This document shows, in pieces, positions 47,254-58,988 of a DNA stretch of 64,000 bases. The stretch is from the NCBI RefSeq assembly GCF_030246905.1, contig NZ_CP126741.1, forward strand, positions 434,001 through 498,000. Reading direction: 5' to 3'. The notes beneath the pieces were generated by a model, which made no database searches, was not told the DNA's origin, and saw only the letters and a list, made by a program, of their open reading frames with translations. The DNA is from Microbacterium sp. zg-Y818 (lineage in GTDB: Bacteria > Actinomycetota > Actinomycetes > Actinomycetales > Microbacteriaceae). A program made the translations under genes and the position numbers. Within the stretch, counting starts at the first letter, position 1, and each line of letters begins with the position of its first letter.

Positions 47254-48335
47254 ACCGCGACGACCCGCTGGTGCTCGGCATCGAGACCAGCTGCGACGAG
47301 ACCGGCATCGGCATCGTGCGCGGCCGGCACCTGCTCAGCAACACCATCGCCAGCTCGATGGACGAGCACGCCCGCTACGGCGGCGTCGTCCCCGAGATCG
47401 CCGCGCGCGCCCACCTCGAGGCGCTGCAGCCGGCCATCGAGCGGGCGCTCGCCGAGGCCTCAGCCGCCGAGGGACGCCCTGTCACCCTCGCCGACCTCGA
47501 CGCGGTCGCCGTCACCAGCGGCCCGGGCCTGGCCGGTGCCCTCATGGTCGGGATCGGGGCCGCGAAGGCGCTCGCCGTGGGTCTGGGAAAGCCGCTCTAC
47601 GCCGTGAACCACCTCGTCGGCCACATCGCCGCCGACCTGCTCACCGGTGACGCGGTGGAGTACCCCACGGTCGCCCTGCTGGTCAGCGGCGGGCACACGT
47701 CCCTGCTGCTGGTGCGCGATCTCACGACCGACGTCGAGATGCTGGGGGAGACCGTCGACGACGCCGCCGGCGAGGCGTTCGACAAGGTGGCGCGCATCCT
47801 CGGGCTCCCCTATCCCGGCGGCCCTGAGATCGACCGGGCGGCGGCCGACGGCGATCCGGACGCGATCCGGTTCCCGCGGGGGATGTCCCGCGCGTCCGAC
47901 ATGGCAGACCACCGCTACGACTTCTCGTTCTCGGGCCTGAAGACCGCCGTCGCCCGCTGGATCGAGCAGCGCGAGGCGGCGGGGGAGCCCGTGCCCACCG
48001 CCGACGTCGCGGCATCCTTCCGCGAAGCCGTCGTCGACGTGCTCGTCACGAAGGCGCTCGATGCCTGCGCCCGTCACGACGTCCCCCGCCTGCTGCTGGG
48101 CGGCGGCGTCATCGCCAACCGGCGGCTGCGGGAGGTCGCGCTGGCCCGCGCCGCCGAGGCGGGGGTGACGGTGCGCATTCCGCCGCTGAGCCTCTGCACC
48201 GACAACGGCGCGATGATCGCCGGGCTCGCCGCCGAGCTGATCAGCGCGGGCCGGCCACCCTCGTCGCTGGCGTTCGGCGCCGACTCGACGCTTCCCGTCA
48301 CCGAGATCCAGGTCGCCGAGGAGGTGCCGGCGTGA
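47250..48335 (+). CDS. tsaD: tRNA N6-threonylcarbamoyladenosine transferase TsaD
   Basis: 361 residues. It transfers the threonylcarbamoyl group to A37 of ANN-decoding tRNAs. Features are [15 protein letters not shown], the metal-binding [29 protein letters not shown] (H-x3-H), [32 protein letters not shown] and [14 protein letters not shown] 47250 overlaps the rimI stop and follows GAAAGGGACC; earlier in-frame codons are a shadow of tsaB and rimI. Confidence 0.96.
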   Translation: MNRDDPLVLGIETSCDETGIGIVRGRHLLSNTIASSMDEHARYGGVVPEIAARAHLEALQPAIERALAEASAAEGRPVTLADLDAVAVTSGPGLAGALMVGIGAAKALAVGLGKPLYAVNHLVGHIAADLLTGDAVEYPTVALLVSGGHTSLLLVRDLTTDVEMLGETVDDAAGEAFDKVARILGLPYPGGPEIDRAAADGDPDAIRFPRGMSRASDMADHRYDFSFSGLKTAVARWIEQREAAGEPVPTADVAASFREAVVDVLVTKALDACARHDVPRLLLGGGVIANRRLREVALARAAEAGVTVRIPPLSLCTDNGAMIAGLAAELISAGRPPSSLAFGADSTLPVTEIQVAEEVPA

Positions 48336-48838
48336 GCGACGAGCGACTGGATGCCGCAGGGCCCCCGCCTGCCGCACCGCCACTGCGGCCGCGGCCGCGT
48401 CCTCGGGTCGAGGAGCCCTCTCCCGACGTGGTGGCCGCAGACGAGGCGCCGCGCCTGCCCGGCGAGCACCGCGGCGGCTTCCAGCGGCTCCCCACTGCGC
48501 CGGTCGAGGTCGACGTCGCCGACGGCATGAACCAGGCCGAGCGCGAGGCGCTGAGCGACACCGGTGCGGTCTATGCCTGGATCGAGCCGCAGCGCCCCGT
48601 CGTGGGGATCGCGGCGTGGGCACTGGGGTTCGCGATCGTGGGCCTCGTGATCTCGTGGTTCGTCGGGTGGGGCTTTCCCATCGGCGTTGGCGCCGCCGTG
48701 ACCGCGGTCATCGCGCTGCGCCGACCCCTCGAGAGCCGCTCCATCGCGCTGTGGGCGCTCGTGCTCGCGCTGCTCTCGGTGCTGTACAGCGCCGGATGGC
48801 TCGTCTGGGCCGCCAACACCGCGAACATCTTCGCCTGA
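48332..48838 (+). CDS. Small membrane protein, DUF4190-like
   Basis: 168 residues. A polar, Pro/Arg-rich N-terminus of about 90 residues precedes three hydrophobic segments: [40 protein letters not shown] and [20 protein letters not shown]. The layout is that of DUF4190-type actinobacterial proteins; no catalytic motif is seen and the function is unknown. GTG 48332 overlaps the tsaD stop, so it is the last gene of the acpS-to-tsaD run. Confidence 0.7.
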   Translation: MSDERLDAAGPPPAAPPLRPRPRPRVEEPSPDVVAADEAPRLPGEHRGGFQRLPTAPVEVDVADGMNQAEREALSDTGAVYAWIEPQRPVVGIAAWALGFAIVGLVISWFVGWGFPIGVGAAVTAVIALRRPLESRSIALWALVLALLSVLYSAGWLVWAANTANIFA

Positions 48839-48905
48839 CGCCGCGATCCAGACAGTCTGAATCGGCGCTTCCGGTCGCCCGGCGCCGAGCCCGCAGCCCT
48901 CGCGC

Positions 48906-50096
48906 TCAGTTCACGCGGTCGGCGAGGAGTGCCAGCCTGCTGCTGCCGACACGGGTGAGCAGCAGCGTCGCCGATCCGCTCCCTGAGAGCTTGAGCTTGG
49001 TGCGCAGCACGGCGGGGTCGACGTCGACGCCGCGCTTCTTGATCTCGAGCGTGCCGATGTCCCGCTGGCGAAGGGCCTTGGCGAGACCCTTCACATCGGC
49101 GGGCAGTCGCTCGCGCACCTTGAAGGTCGACACGAACGGGCTCGTGAGCGCCGCGTCGCCGGTGAGATAGGCGATGCCCGGTGCCAGCATGCCGGCCTCG
49201 AGTCGACGCGCGACCTCGCCGATGAGGCGGGCGCGGATGACGGCGCCGTCGGGCTCGTGCACGTAGGTGCCGAGCGGACGCACCGGCTCGTCCGGGGTGT
49301 CCGCCGCCGCGGTCAGTTCGTGGGCCGAGTCGCCACGGATCACCAGGGCGGCCCGATGCACACCGGTGCGGGCGAGGGGCCCCGTCCACACGACCAGCTC
49401 GATGGTCGATCCATCGACGCTGATCCACTGCGCTTCTGCGCGGGACGGCAGCAGCGAACGGTCGAAGGCGGGGCCGAGTTTGATGCCGGCCGGCGTGCGC
49501 TCTCCGAGGTGGAAGACCCACTCCAACGGTGGCGACCACTCGGCGGCGCCCACGCGCGTCGTCTCGGTGTGCCCGGGGGTGCGCCGGGCGGGATCGAGCC
49601 AGACGGCATCGACCGAGGGGGAGTCGAACTGCTCGGCTCGGGCGTGGTGCACACGCACCTGCCGGCCGAAGGGGGCGAGGTTGTACGCGGCGATCGCGGC
49701 GGTGACCTCGTCGGCCTCGACGGCCTCTACCTCGAGGCCCAGCGCGGCCAGCCCCAGCGCGTCACCGCCGATGCCGCAGCCGAGGTCGGCGACGCGGGAG
49801 AATCCGGCATCGCGGAAGCGGCCCGCGTGCCGGGCGGCGACCGATAGTCGCGTTGCCTGCTCGAGCCCCGCGCGGGTGAACAGCATGCGCTCGGCGAACT
49901 CGCCGAACTTCGCCTCGGCCTTCACCCGCAGCCGTGCCTGCCCGACGACCGCCGCGACGAGTTCGGGGGAGTGGCCTGCGGCGCGCAGCCGTGAGACGGC
50001 CGCCGCGGCTTCGTCTGTCGTGCGGATGCCGCCGGTCGCATCCAGCAGCCGCAGCCCTTCCGGGGTCAGCAACGCGGTCAGTTCGGCGAGCTCCAT
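48906..50096 (-). CDS. SAM-dependent methyltransferase with THUMP-like C-terminus
   Basis: 396 residues. The N-terminal helices (1-95) lead to a class I methyltransferase fold with motif I VADLGCGIGGDALGLA, acidic loop VEAVEAD and the catalytic-type LDPARR (LDPPR-like). The C-terminal domain GTLEIKKRGVDVDPAVLRTK is the THUMP-like module of actinobacterial proteins of this type. It probably methylates RNA, but the substrate is not established. ATG 50096 is the first start. It is divergent from groES and convergent with the DUF4190-like gene. Confidence 0.88.
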   Translation of the reverse strand: MELAELTALLTPEGLRLLDATGGIRTTDEAAAAVSRLRAAGHSPELVAAVVGQARLRVKAEAKFGEFAERMLFTRAGLEQATRLSVAARHAGRFRDAGFSRVADLGCGIGGDALGLAALGLEVEAVEADEVTAAIAAYNLAPFGRQVRVHHARAEQFDSPSVDAVWLDPARRTPGHTETTRVGAAEWSPPLEWVFHLGERTPAGIKLGPAFDRSLLPSRAEAQWISVDGSTIELVVWTGPLARTGVHRAALVIRGDSAHELTAAADTPDEPVRPLGTYVHEPDGAVIRARLIGEVARRLEAGMLAPGIAYLTGDAALTSPFVSTFKVRERLPADVKGLAKALRQRDIGTLEIKKRGVDVDPAVLRTKLKLSGSGSATLLLTRVGSSRLALLADRVN

Positions 50097-50154
50097 CCCC
50101 TCAGCCTACGGCGACGGCTCGAGCAGGCCCGGTCGGTCGCGGGAGGTCACAGGG

Positions 50155-50181
50155 CTGGCACTCGCGTTGCGTGAGTGCCAG
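50155..50181. promoter_or_regulatory. CIRCE-like element 1 (HrcA site)
   Basis: CTGGCACTC, 9 bases, GAGTGCCAG: perfect arms with the CIRCE core GCACTC-N9-GAGTGC. It overlaps the -35 (TTGCGT, 50167-50172) of the groES promoter. Confidence 0.85.
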
Positions 50182-50195
50182 CGCGCCTCTACACT
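50167..50195 (+). promoter_or_regulatory. groES promoter
   Basis: TTGCGT (50167-50172), a 17-base spacer and TACACT (50190-50195), placed between and partly inside the two CIRCE elements. Confidence 0.75.
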
Positions 50196-50199
50196 GGCG

Positions 50200-50226
50200 T
50201 TAGCACTCTCAACAGGTGGGTGCTAA
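50200..50226. promoter_or_regulatory. CIRCE element 2 (HrcA site)
   Basis: TTAGCACTC, 9 bases, GGGTGCTAA: canonical CIRCE with one mismatched pair. It lies just after the predicted transcription start, 32 bases before the groES start. Confidence 0.92.
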
Positions 50227-50257
50227 CGAGTCTTCAGTTCTAAGAAAGAGGTAGACC

Positions 50258-50554
50258 GTGTCGGTTTCCATCAAGCCGCTCGAGGACCGCATCGTCATCA
50301 AGCAGGTCGAGGCCGAGCAGACGACCGCCAGCGGGCTGGTCATTCCTGACACCGCGAAGGAGAAGCCCCAGGAGGGCGAGGTCGTCGCCGTGGGCCCCGG
50401 TCGCATCGACGACAACGGCAACCGCATTCCGCTCGACGTCGCCGTCGGCGATCGCGTGATCTACAGCAAGTACGGCGGGACCGAGGTCAAGTTCGGTGGC
50501 GACGAGCTGCTGGTGCTCTCGGCACGCGACGTGCTGGCGGTCGTCGTCCGCTGA
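50258..50554 (+). CDS. groES: Co-chaperonin GroES
   Basis: 98 residues, full length. It caps GroEL. Landmarks are [22 protein letters not shown] (mobile loop), [22 protein letters not shown] and [27 protein letters not shown] 50258 follows AAGAAAGAGGTAGACC. Two CIRCE elements show control by HrcA and heat. No groEL follows; a strong terminator and rarD do, so groEL must lie elsewhere. Confidence 0.97.
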   Translation: MSVSIKPLEDRIVIKQVEAEQTTASGLVIPDTAKEKPQEGEVVAVGPGRIDDNGNRIPLDVAVGDRVIYSKYGGTEVKFGGDELLVLSARDVLAVVVR

Positions 50555-50567
50555 GACGCGACTTCTC

Positions 50568-50604
50568 ACGAAGGACCCGGATGCCTGGCATCCGGGTCCT
50601 TCGT
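50568..50604. terminator. groES terminator
   Basis: Perfect 18-base arms (50568-50585, 50587-50604) around one T; the physical loop would be a few bases. The apex contains GGATGCC/GGCATCC. A weak T-containing tail follows. Confidence 0.8.
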
Positions 50605-50629
50605 CGTTCAGCGGCTCTAGGCTGAGCCG

Positions 50630-51568
50630 GTGACGAGCCCCTCCCACGACCCCGCCCGCGAACGCGTGCTCGGCGGGGTCTACGCGTTCTGCGCGTACTT
50701 CCTCTGGGGCTTCATGCCCCTGTACTTCCTCGTGCTGGCCCCCACCGGCCCGTGGGAGGTCGTGTCGTGGCGGGTGACGCTGTCGTTCGTCTTCTGCCTG
50801 CTGCTGCTGACGGTGACGCGGTCGTGGCCGAAGATCATCGCCATCGTCCGTCAGCCGCGACTGCTGCTGTGGACGGCGGCGGCCGGCGCCCTGATCTACG
50901 TCAACTGGCAGGTGTTCCTCATCGCCACGCTCACCGGTCACGTGCTGGAGTCGAGCCTCGGCTACTTCATCAACCCCATCGTGACGGTGCTGCTGGGCGT
51001 GCTGGTGCTGCGCGAGCGGCTGCGCGTGACGCAGTGGGTGGCCCTCGGCGTCGCCGCGGCTGCGGTGCTGGTCATCGTCGTGGGGTACGGCACGTTCCCC
51101 TGGATCGCGCTCACCCTTGCGGCCTCGTTCGGCGTCTACGGGCTGGTGAAGAAGCAGATCGGCCCGTCGGTGGATGCCGTGAGCGGCCTGACCCTGGAGT
51201 CGTTCTGGCTGCTGCCGGTCGCGATCGTGCAGCTGGTGGTCGTCGGCGCCACCACCGGAATCACGATGGCCACCGCCGGGGTCGGACACGCGGTGCTGCT
51301 GGCGCTGGCGGGGGTCGTCACCGCCGTCCCGCTGCTGTTCTTCGCCGCCGGCGCCCGGCGGGCTCCGCTGACGGTCATGGGCCTGCTGCAGTTCGTCGCC
51401 CCCATCCTGCAGTTCGCGATCGGGGTGTGGCTGGGGGAGGACATGCCCCCCGAGCGCTGGGCCGGCTTCGCCCTGGTGTGGGTGGCGCTGGTCCTCCTCA
51501 CCGCCGACTCGCTCCGTTACGCCCGGCGGACGCGCAGCGGTGCGGTGGAGCCGGGTTCGGTCCTCTGA
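50630..51568 (+). CDS. rarD: RarD-type EamA transporter
   Basis: 312 residues, ten membrane helices in two EamA repeats. RarD-type blocks are GVYAFCAYFLWGFMPLYF, ANWQ-like YVNWQVFLIATLTGHVLESSLGYFINP and GLLQFVAPILQFAIGVWLGE. It is an inner-membrane drug/metabolite-type exporter, named from chloramphenicol-sensitivity studies; the substrate here is unknown. GTG 50630 has TAGGCT 6 bases upstream (leaderless pattern). It is monocistronic, with livK next on the same strand behind a separate start region. Confidence 0.92.
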   Translation: MTSPSHDPARERVLGGVYAFCAYFLWGFMPLYFLVLAPTGPWEVVSWRVTLSFVFCLLLLTVTRSWPKIIAIVRQPRLLLWTAAAGALIYVNWQVFLIATLTGHVLESSLGYFINPIVTVLLGVLVLRERLRVTQWVALGVAAAAVLVIVVGYGTFPWIALTLAASFGVYGLVKKQIGPSVDAVSGLTLESFWLLPVAIVQLVVVGATTGITMATAGVGHAVLLALAGVVTAVPLLFFAAGARRAPLTVMGLLQFVAPILQFAIGVWLGEDMPPERWAGFALVWVALVLLTADSLRYARRTRSGAVEPGSVL

Positions 51569-51704
51569 CCGGCCAGTAACGATTGGGTCGCGAAACACAC
51601 CGTTAACAGATCGCAACATCGCCGACGTCATGCCCGCACTAGGTTGGTCACCAATCGCGCGCGGCTCCCGGCCTTGCGCAGCACCCGATTCAGCAAGGAG
51701 CACC

Positions 51705-53063
51705 ATGAGCGTCTTCACACGTTCACGCGCGTCGAAAGTCCTGGGCGCCATCGCCCTGGTCGGCGCCAGCGCACTCGTCCTGTCAGGCTGCACCGGCGGC
51801 GGCGGCGACGCGGACACCCCCGAAGAGACCGGCGAAGCGGCGGGGTTCGACTTCCCCATCAACTGTGATGAGGCCGCGCCCGCGGACTACGTCCCGGAGT
51901 ACGCGTCGACTTCGACCGGACCCGGCACGGACCTGACCTACAAGATCGGCACGGCACTGCCCGTCACCGGCAACCTGGCCTTCCTCGGCCCGCCCGAGAT
52001 CGCGGCGACGGAGTTCGCGGCATCCCAGATCAACGCCGCCGGCAAGGGCATCACGATCGACCTCCTCCAGGGCGACTCCGGCGACACCGACAACAAGGCG
52101 TATGAGACGGAGATCCCGCGACTGCTGGGAGAAGGCGCGACGGCCATCGTCGGCGCCGCATCGTCGGGCACGTCGCTGCAGTTCGTCGACCAGGTCATCG
52201 CCGCCGGCGCGATCCAGTTCTCGCCGGCCAACACCTCTGCGGCGTTCACCGGCTACGAGGACAACGGTCTGTACTGGCGCACCGCCCCCTCGGACGTGCT
52301 CCAGGGCGAGGTGCTCGGCAACCTGATCGCCGCCGACGGCAACGAGACCCTCGGCATGATCGTCCTGAACGACGCGTACGGCACGGGCCTTGCGTGCTTC
52401 ACGAAGGAGGCGTTCGAAAGCGCCGGCGGCGAGGTCGTTGCGGCGCAGCTCTACAACACCGGCGACGCGAACTTCTCGGCGCAGATCGACGAGGTGCTCG
52501 CTGCCAGCCCCGACGCGATCGCCCTGATCACGTTCGAGGAGGTCACCACGATGATCCCCGAGCTGGTCGGCGCCGACTTCCCGGCCGAGGGCCTCTACTT
52601 CGTCGACGGCAACCTCTCCAACTTCGGTGAGGAGTTCGAGACGGGCACGCTCGCCGGCGCCAAGGGAACCTACCCCGCGGTCGACCCCGAGACGATCACC
52701 ACCTTCCGTGACGAGCTGCAGGCCTTCTGGACGGGCGAGGGACAGCCCGAGCTGAAGGACTTCACCTACGCGCCGGAGTCGTATGACGCCGTCGTGCTGC
52801 TGGCCCTCGCCGCGCTGCAGGCCGGCTCCACGGCCGGTCCCGACGTCGCGGCGAACCTGCAGTCCGTCTCGGGCGCCGACGGTGGCACCGCGTGCTCGAC
52901 CTTCGCCGAGTGCGCCGACCTCATCATCGCCGGGGAGGTCGCCGACTACGAAGGCGTCTCGGGGCCGATCACCTTCGACGAGGTGGGCGACCCGACCGAG
53001 GCGACGATCGGCGTCTTCCAGTTCGGCGAGGACAACAACTACGAGTTCCTCAACCTCGGCTGA
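51705..53063 (+). CDS. livK: Branched-chain amino-acid ABC transporter, substrate-binding lipoprotein
   Basis: 452 residues. The lipoprotein signal ends in LVLSGC (Cys is residue 26), followed by a Gly/Asp/Glu linker. The periplasmic-binding-protein type 1 fold has YKIGTALPVTGNLAFLGPPE, AIVGAASSGTSLQFVDQV, SPANTSAAFTGY and APESYDAVVLLALAALQ. It delivers branched-chain or related amino acids to the LivHMGF transporter encoded convergently downstream. ATG 51705 has AAGGAG 4 bases upstream; earlier in-frame codons overlap rarD. The specificity cannot be fixed from sequence. Confidence 0.93.
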   Translation: MSVFTRSRASKVLGAIALVGASALVLSGCTGGGGDADTPEETGEAAGFDFPINCDEAAPADYVPEYASTSTGPGTDLTYKIGTALPVTGNLAFLGPPEIAATEFAASQINAAGKGITIDLLQGDSGDTDNKAYETEIPRLLGEGATAIVGAASSGTSLQFVDQVIAAGAIQFSPANTSAAFTGYEDNGLYWRTAPSDVLQGEVLGNLIAADGNETLGMIVLNDAYGTGLACFTKEAFESAGGEVVAAQLYNTGDANFSAQIDEVLAASPDAIALITFEEVTTMIPELVGADFPAEGLYFVDGNLSNFGEEFETGTLAGAKGTYPAVDPETITTFRDELQAFWTGEGQPELKDFTYAPESYDAVVLLALAALQAGSTAGPDVAANLQSVSGADGGTACSTFAECADLIIAGEVADYEGVSGPITFDEVGDPTEATIGVFQFGEDNNYEFLNLG

Positions 53064-53075
53064 CACAGCGACGCG

Positions 53076-53108
53076 AAAGGCCCCGGCTCACGAAGAGCCG
53101 GGGCCTTT
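53076..53108. terminator. Bidirectional terminator between livK and livF
   Basis: Perfect 14-base arms AAAGGCCCCGGCTC / GAGCCGGGGCCTTT with a 5-base loop. The A3 and T3 ends serve both convergent units. Confidence 0.88.
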
Positions 53109-53151
53109 CCCGTGCCGCGGCCACGGGGAGCCGTGATCGCGGCCGAGGAGG

Positions 53152-53870
53152 TCAGGTTCCGAGCGTCCCCAGGTACAGACCGATGACCTTCGGGTCGTTC
53201 AGCAGCTCGCGGCCGGTGCCGGTGTAGGCATCGCGCCCCTGATCCAGCACGTATCCGCGGTCGCAGATCTGCAGGCAGCGGCGGGCGTTCTGCTCCACCA
53301 TGATCGTCGTCACGCCGGCCTTGTTGATCTCCGACACCCGAAGGAAGGCCTCGTCCTGCCGGGAGGGCGACAGGCCCGCCGACGGCTCGTCCAGCAGCAG
53401 GACGTGCGGGTCCATCATGAGAGCGCGTCCCATCGCGACCATCTGGCGCTCGCCGCCCGAGAGGGAGCCTGCCCGCTGCTGCAGACGCTTGGCGAGATCG
53501 GGGAAGATCGACGCGACGAACTCGGTGCGCTCGGCGACCGCCTTGGGCCGCTGGTAGCCGCCCATCTGCAGGTTCTCGGCGATCGTCAGGCTCGGGAAGA
53601 CGTTGTTGTTCTGCGGCACGAACCCGACGCCCTTGGCGACGAGCTTGTTCGCGCGCAGGCCCGTGATGTCCTCGCCGTTGAGCGTGACCGAGCCCGAGCG
53701 CACCTTCACCTGGCCGAAGATCGCCTTCAGCATGGTCGATTTGCCCGCACCGTTGGGGCCGATGATGCCGACCAGTTCGCCCTTGGCGGCGGTCAGGTTC
53801 GCACCGTTGAGGATGTTCACTCCCGGGAGATATCCGGCGTGCACATCGATGATCTCGACGACGTTCTCGC

Positions 53871-53874
<4 letters not shown>
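53152..53874 (-). CDS. livF: Branched-chain amino-acid ABC transporter ATP-binding protein LivF
   Basis: 240 residues. ABC ATPase with Walker A GPNGAGKSTMLKAIFG, Q-loop FVPQNNNVFPSLT, signature LSGGERQMVAMGRALMMDP, Walker B LLLDEPSAGLSP and switch region TIMVEQN. The LivF subtype lacks the LivG tail. It powers uptake together with LivG. GTG 53874 overlaps the livG stop (GTGA). It is the last gene of the livHMGF operon. Confidence 0.95.
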
Positions 53875-54855
<981 letters not shown>

Positions 54856-54866
<11 letters not shown>

Positions 54867-55836
54867 AGGTCAACTCCTTCTTGCTTCCGAGGATGCCCTG
54901 CGGGCGGAAGATGACGAGCAGCATGAGCGCCACGCCCACCAGCACGAACACCAGCATCTGGCTCTGCTCGGTGGTGAGGAACGGCAGCCAGCCGATGTTG
55001 ACGAGAGCCGGGAGCAGGTTGGACAGGAACGCCCGGACCACCCAGAACAGCACGGCCCCCAGAACGGGACCGAAGATCGTGGCCGCACCGCCCAGCAGCA
55101 GCGCCGTCCACACGTAGAACGTCTGCGACGTGACGTACACGTTCGGGTTGACGTTGGTTCCCATCGCGGTGATGATGCCGCCGGCCGCGATGATGACGCC
55201 GCCGACGATGAGGGCCTGCATCTTGAACGCGAACACGTTCTTGCCCAGCGATCGCACGGCATCCTCGTCCTCACGGATGCCGCGGACCACCCGCCCCCAG
55301 GGGCTGCGCATGAGCAGCCACACGAGCGTCACCACGATCGCGATGGTGATGATGCCGACGATGATCACCCACCACTGGTCGGACTGGTAGGTCCACGGCC
55401 CGAATCCCCACCGGCCCGGCGGGAGCGGGTTGCTCGCCCGGAAGCCCGATTGGAAACCCGACAGGCCGTCTGCCGAGCCGGTCTGGCTGCGGAAGGCGGA
55501 GGTGAGAAAGAGCAGCCGCAGCACTTCGGCGGCGGCGATCGTGACGATGGCGAGGTAGTCCCCGCGCAGGCGCAGCGTGGGAAGACCCAGGATCAGCGCG
55601 AAGATCACCGCGGCGACGAGACCGATGAGCACGGCGAGGGGCCACGGCATCCCGAACGTGCTGATCGAGATCGCGAAGCCGTATGCGCCGATGGCCATGA
55701 ATCCCGCGACGCCCATGTTGAGCAGCCCCGCGAAGCCGAAGTGCACCGAGAGCCCGATGGCGGCCAGCACATAGCCGAGCGTTGCCGGGGCGAGGATCTG
55801 CGCGGCGGTGTTGGAGAGGATCTGCAGGAAGTCCAC
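54856..55836 (-). CDS. livM: Branched-chain amino-acid ABC transporter permease LivM
   Basis: 326 residues, about nine to ten membrane helices. Family blocks are GYVLAAIGLSVHFGFAGLLNMG, GLPTLRLRGDYLAIVTIAAAEV and the EAA-like cytoplasmic loop WGRVVRGIREDEDAVRSLGKNVFAFKM (first 20 residues carry the motif). It pairs with LivH to form the membrane channel. The ATG at 55836 is 6 bases after the livH stop. Confidence 0.94.
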
Positions 55837-55842
55837 GATGCG

Positions 55843-57165
55843 CTACCCGATTCTCTCTCGGCGCCCCAGGAGGCCCTGTGGGCGGAACAGCAGGATGACG
55901 ATCAGCACGACGAGGGCGCCGACGTATTTGAGGTCGGAGGGGATCCAGAGCGTCGAGATCTCGACGAGAAGCCCCACGATGATGGCGCCCACCAGCGCCC
56001 CGAATGCCGTCCCCAGCCCGCCGAGGGTGACGGCGGCGAAGATCAGCAGCAGGATGCTGGTTCCCATGTCCCACCGGATGCCGGGGCGGAAGTACGCCCA
56101 CAGCACGCCGGACAGCCCAGCCAGGGCGGCGGCGACCACCCACACCACGCGGACGACCGCGTCGACATCGATGCCGCTCGCTGCCGCCAGCGACGGATTG
56201 TCGGACACGGCGCGGGTCGCGCGGCCGATCCGGGTTCGCATGAGCCACCAGGCGAACACGCCGATCACGACGATCGAGACGGCCATGCTGATGACATCGG
56301 TGATCGTCAGGCGGATGGGTCCGAGGCCCGGGATGATCGACGTGGAACCGCCGGGCAGCTGCTGCGTGCCGCCGCCGGCGAACATCTGGAAGACGTAGCG
56401 CAGCGCGAGCGAGAGGCCGATCGAGACGATCATCAGCTGCACCGTGCCCAGGCCCCGTCTTCGCAACGGCCGCCAGAGTCCGGCATCCATCGTCAGGCCG
56501 AACAGGGCCGAGACGATCACCGCCAGAGGGATCGCGATCCAGATCGGCACGTCCAGCCCCACGGAGAAGAGCAGGGCGACCAGGGCACCGAAGGTGACCA
56601 TCTCGCCGTGGGCGAAGTTGGACAGGCCGGTCGTGCCGAACACCAGCGACAGGCCGATGGCGGCCAGTCCCAGCATGAGACCGAAGTTCAGTCCGTTCAC
56701 CGCGCGGGATGCCAGCTGATCCCAGAAGCCCACCGTCTGGCGCTCCGCCGCGCCGAGGGTGAAGTTTCGCGTGACGGTGCTCCCCGCGCCGAACTCCACC
56801 TCGGCCGAGGATGCGAAGCCCTCGGGCACCTCGACGCTCGAGGGGAGGCTGTCCTCATCGAGCTCGACGGTGTAGGCGACGTCCTTGCTGGGCACGCCGA
56901 TGCGGAAGGTGCCGTTCTCCTCCGTCTCGGCTTCGGCCTCGAAGCCGCCGCCGGTGACGATGACCGTGGCTCCTTCGATCGGCTCGCCGGCGGCGCGCAC
57001 GTTGCCGGCGATGGTGAACGGCAGATCCTCGGTGTCGTCGGCGGCCGCCATGGCGGCGGGGGCGGACAGGCCGAGGAGCACGACCGCGGCGAGCAGCCCG
57101 GCGATCAACGAGGCGACAGCGCGCCACGGACGACGGTCAGTGCGCGACATCGGGTTGATCGCCAC
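55843..57165 (-). CDS. livH: LivH permease with extra N-terminal extracellular domain
   Basis: 440 residues against about 290-310 for a normal LivH. Residues 1 to about 40 are a signal-like helix ending AMAA. About 48-135 fit a carboxypeptidase-regulatory-type beta domain (FTIAGNVRAAGEPIEGATVI, then NGTFRIGVPS). From about 150 the LivH core follows: VNGLNFGLMLGLAAIGLSLV, FGTTGLSNFAHGEM, RTRIGRATRAVSDNPSLAAA and LGGLGTAFGALVGA. The extra domain should lie outside and could help dock the binding protein (inference). GTG 57165 is preferred: GGAGG ends 5 bases before it; GTG 57171 overlaps that site. It is the first gene of livHMGF. Confidence 0.88.
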   Translation of the reverse strand: MAINPMSRTDRRPWRAVASLIAGLLAAVVLLGLSAPAAMAAADDTEDLPFTIAGNVRAAGEPIEGATVIVTGGGFEAEAETEENGTFRIGVPSKDVAYTVELDEDSLPSSVEVPEGFASSAEVEFGAGSTVTRNFTLGAAERQTVGFWDQLASRAVNGLNFGLMLGLAAIGLSLVFGTTGLSNFAHGEMVTFGALVALLFSVGLDVPIWIAIPLAVIVSALFGLTMDAGLWRPLRRRGLGTVQLMIVSIGLSLALRYVFQMFAGGGTQQLPGGSTSIIPGLGPIRLTITDVISMAVSIVVIGVFAWWLMRTRIGRATRAVSDNPSLAAASGIDVDAVVRVVWVVAAALAGLSGVLWAYFRPGIRWDMGTSILLLIFAAVTLGGLGTAFGALVGAIIVGLLVEISTLWIPSDLKYVGALVVLIVILLFRPQGLLGRRERIG

Positions 57166-57333
57166 TGGCACCTCCAGAGAGTTGTCGGACGCGCCGGGTG
57201 GGCCACTGTCGGTGACTTCGGCGACACCTGAACGTATCCGCCGATTGTTGCCTGCGTGTTACCGGTATGCAACTCGCCGCACCGCGAATCTCCCAGCCGG
57301 GCTGGGGAATGCTTGGCGCCGCGGCGCGATTAG

Positions 57334-58866
<1,533 letters not shown>

Positions 58867-58876
58867 CCCCGCGCGC

Positions 58877-58950
58877 GAGTGAGTATCCGCGGTCGCGAGT
58901 GAGTATTCGTAGCGCGCAGTGAGCGTTCGCGCCCTCGAGTGAGTACTCGC
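58877..58950. repeat. Four-copy GAGTGAGTATTCGC array, 20-bp period
   Basis: Copies begin at 58877, 58897, 58917 and 58937, exactly 20 bases apart; the third is the most diverged (CAGTGAGCGTTCGC). The 6-base spacers differ. It fills the gap between guaB and guaB3. Confidence 0.9.
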
Positions 58951-58988
58951 TCAACGGCCGTGGCAGAGGGGGCGGGTAGGCTGGAGGA

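Noticed and set aside
58877..58950. Possible CRISPR array
   Set aside because: Repeats are only 14 bases with 6-base spacers, degenerate, and there are no cas genes.
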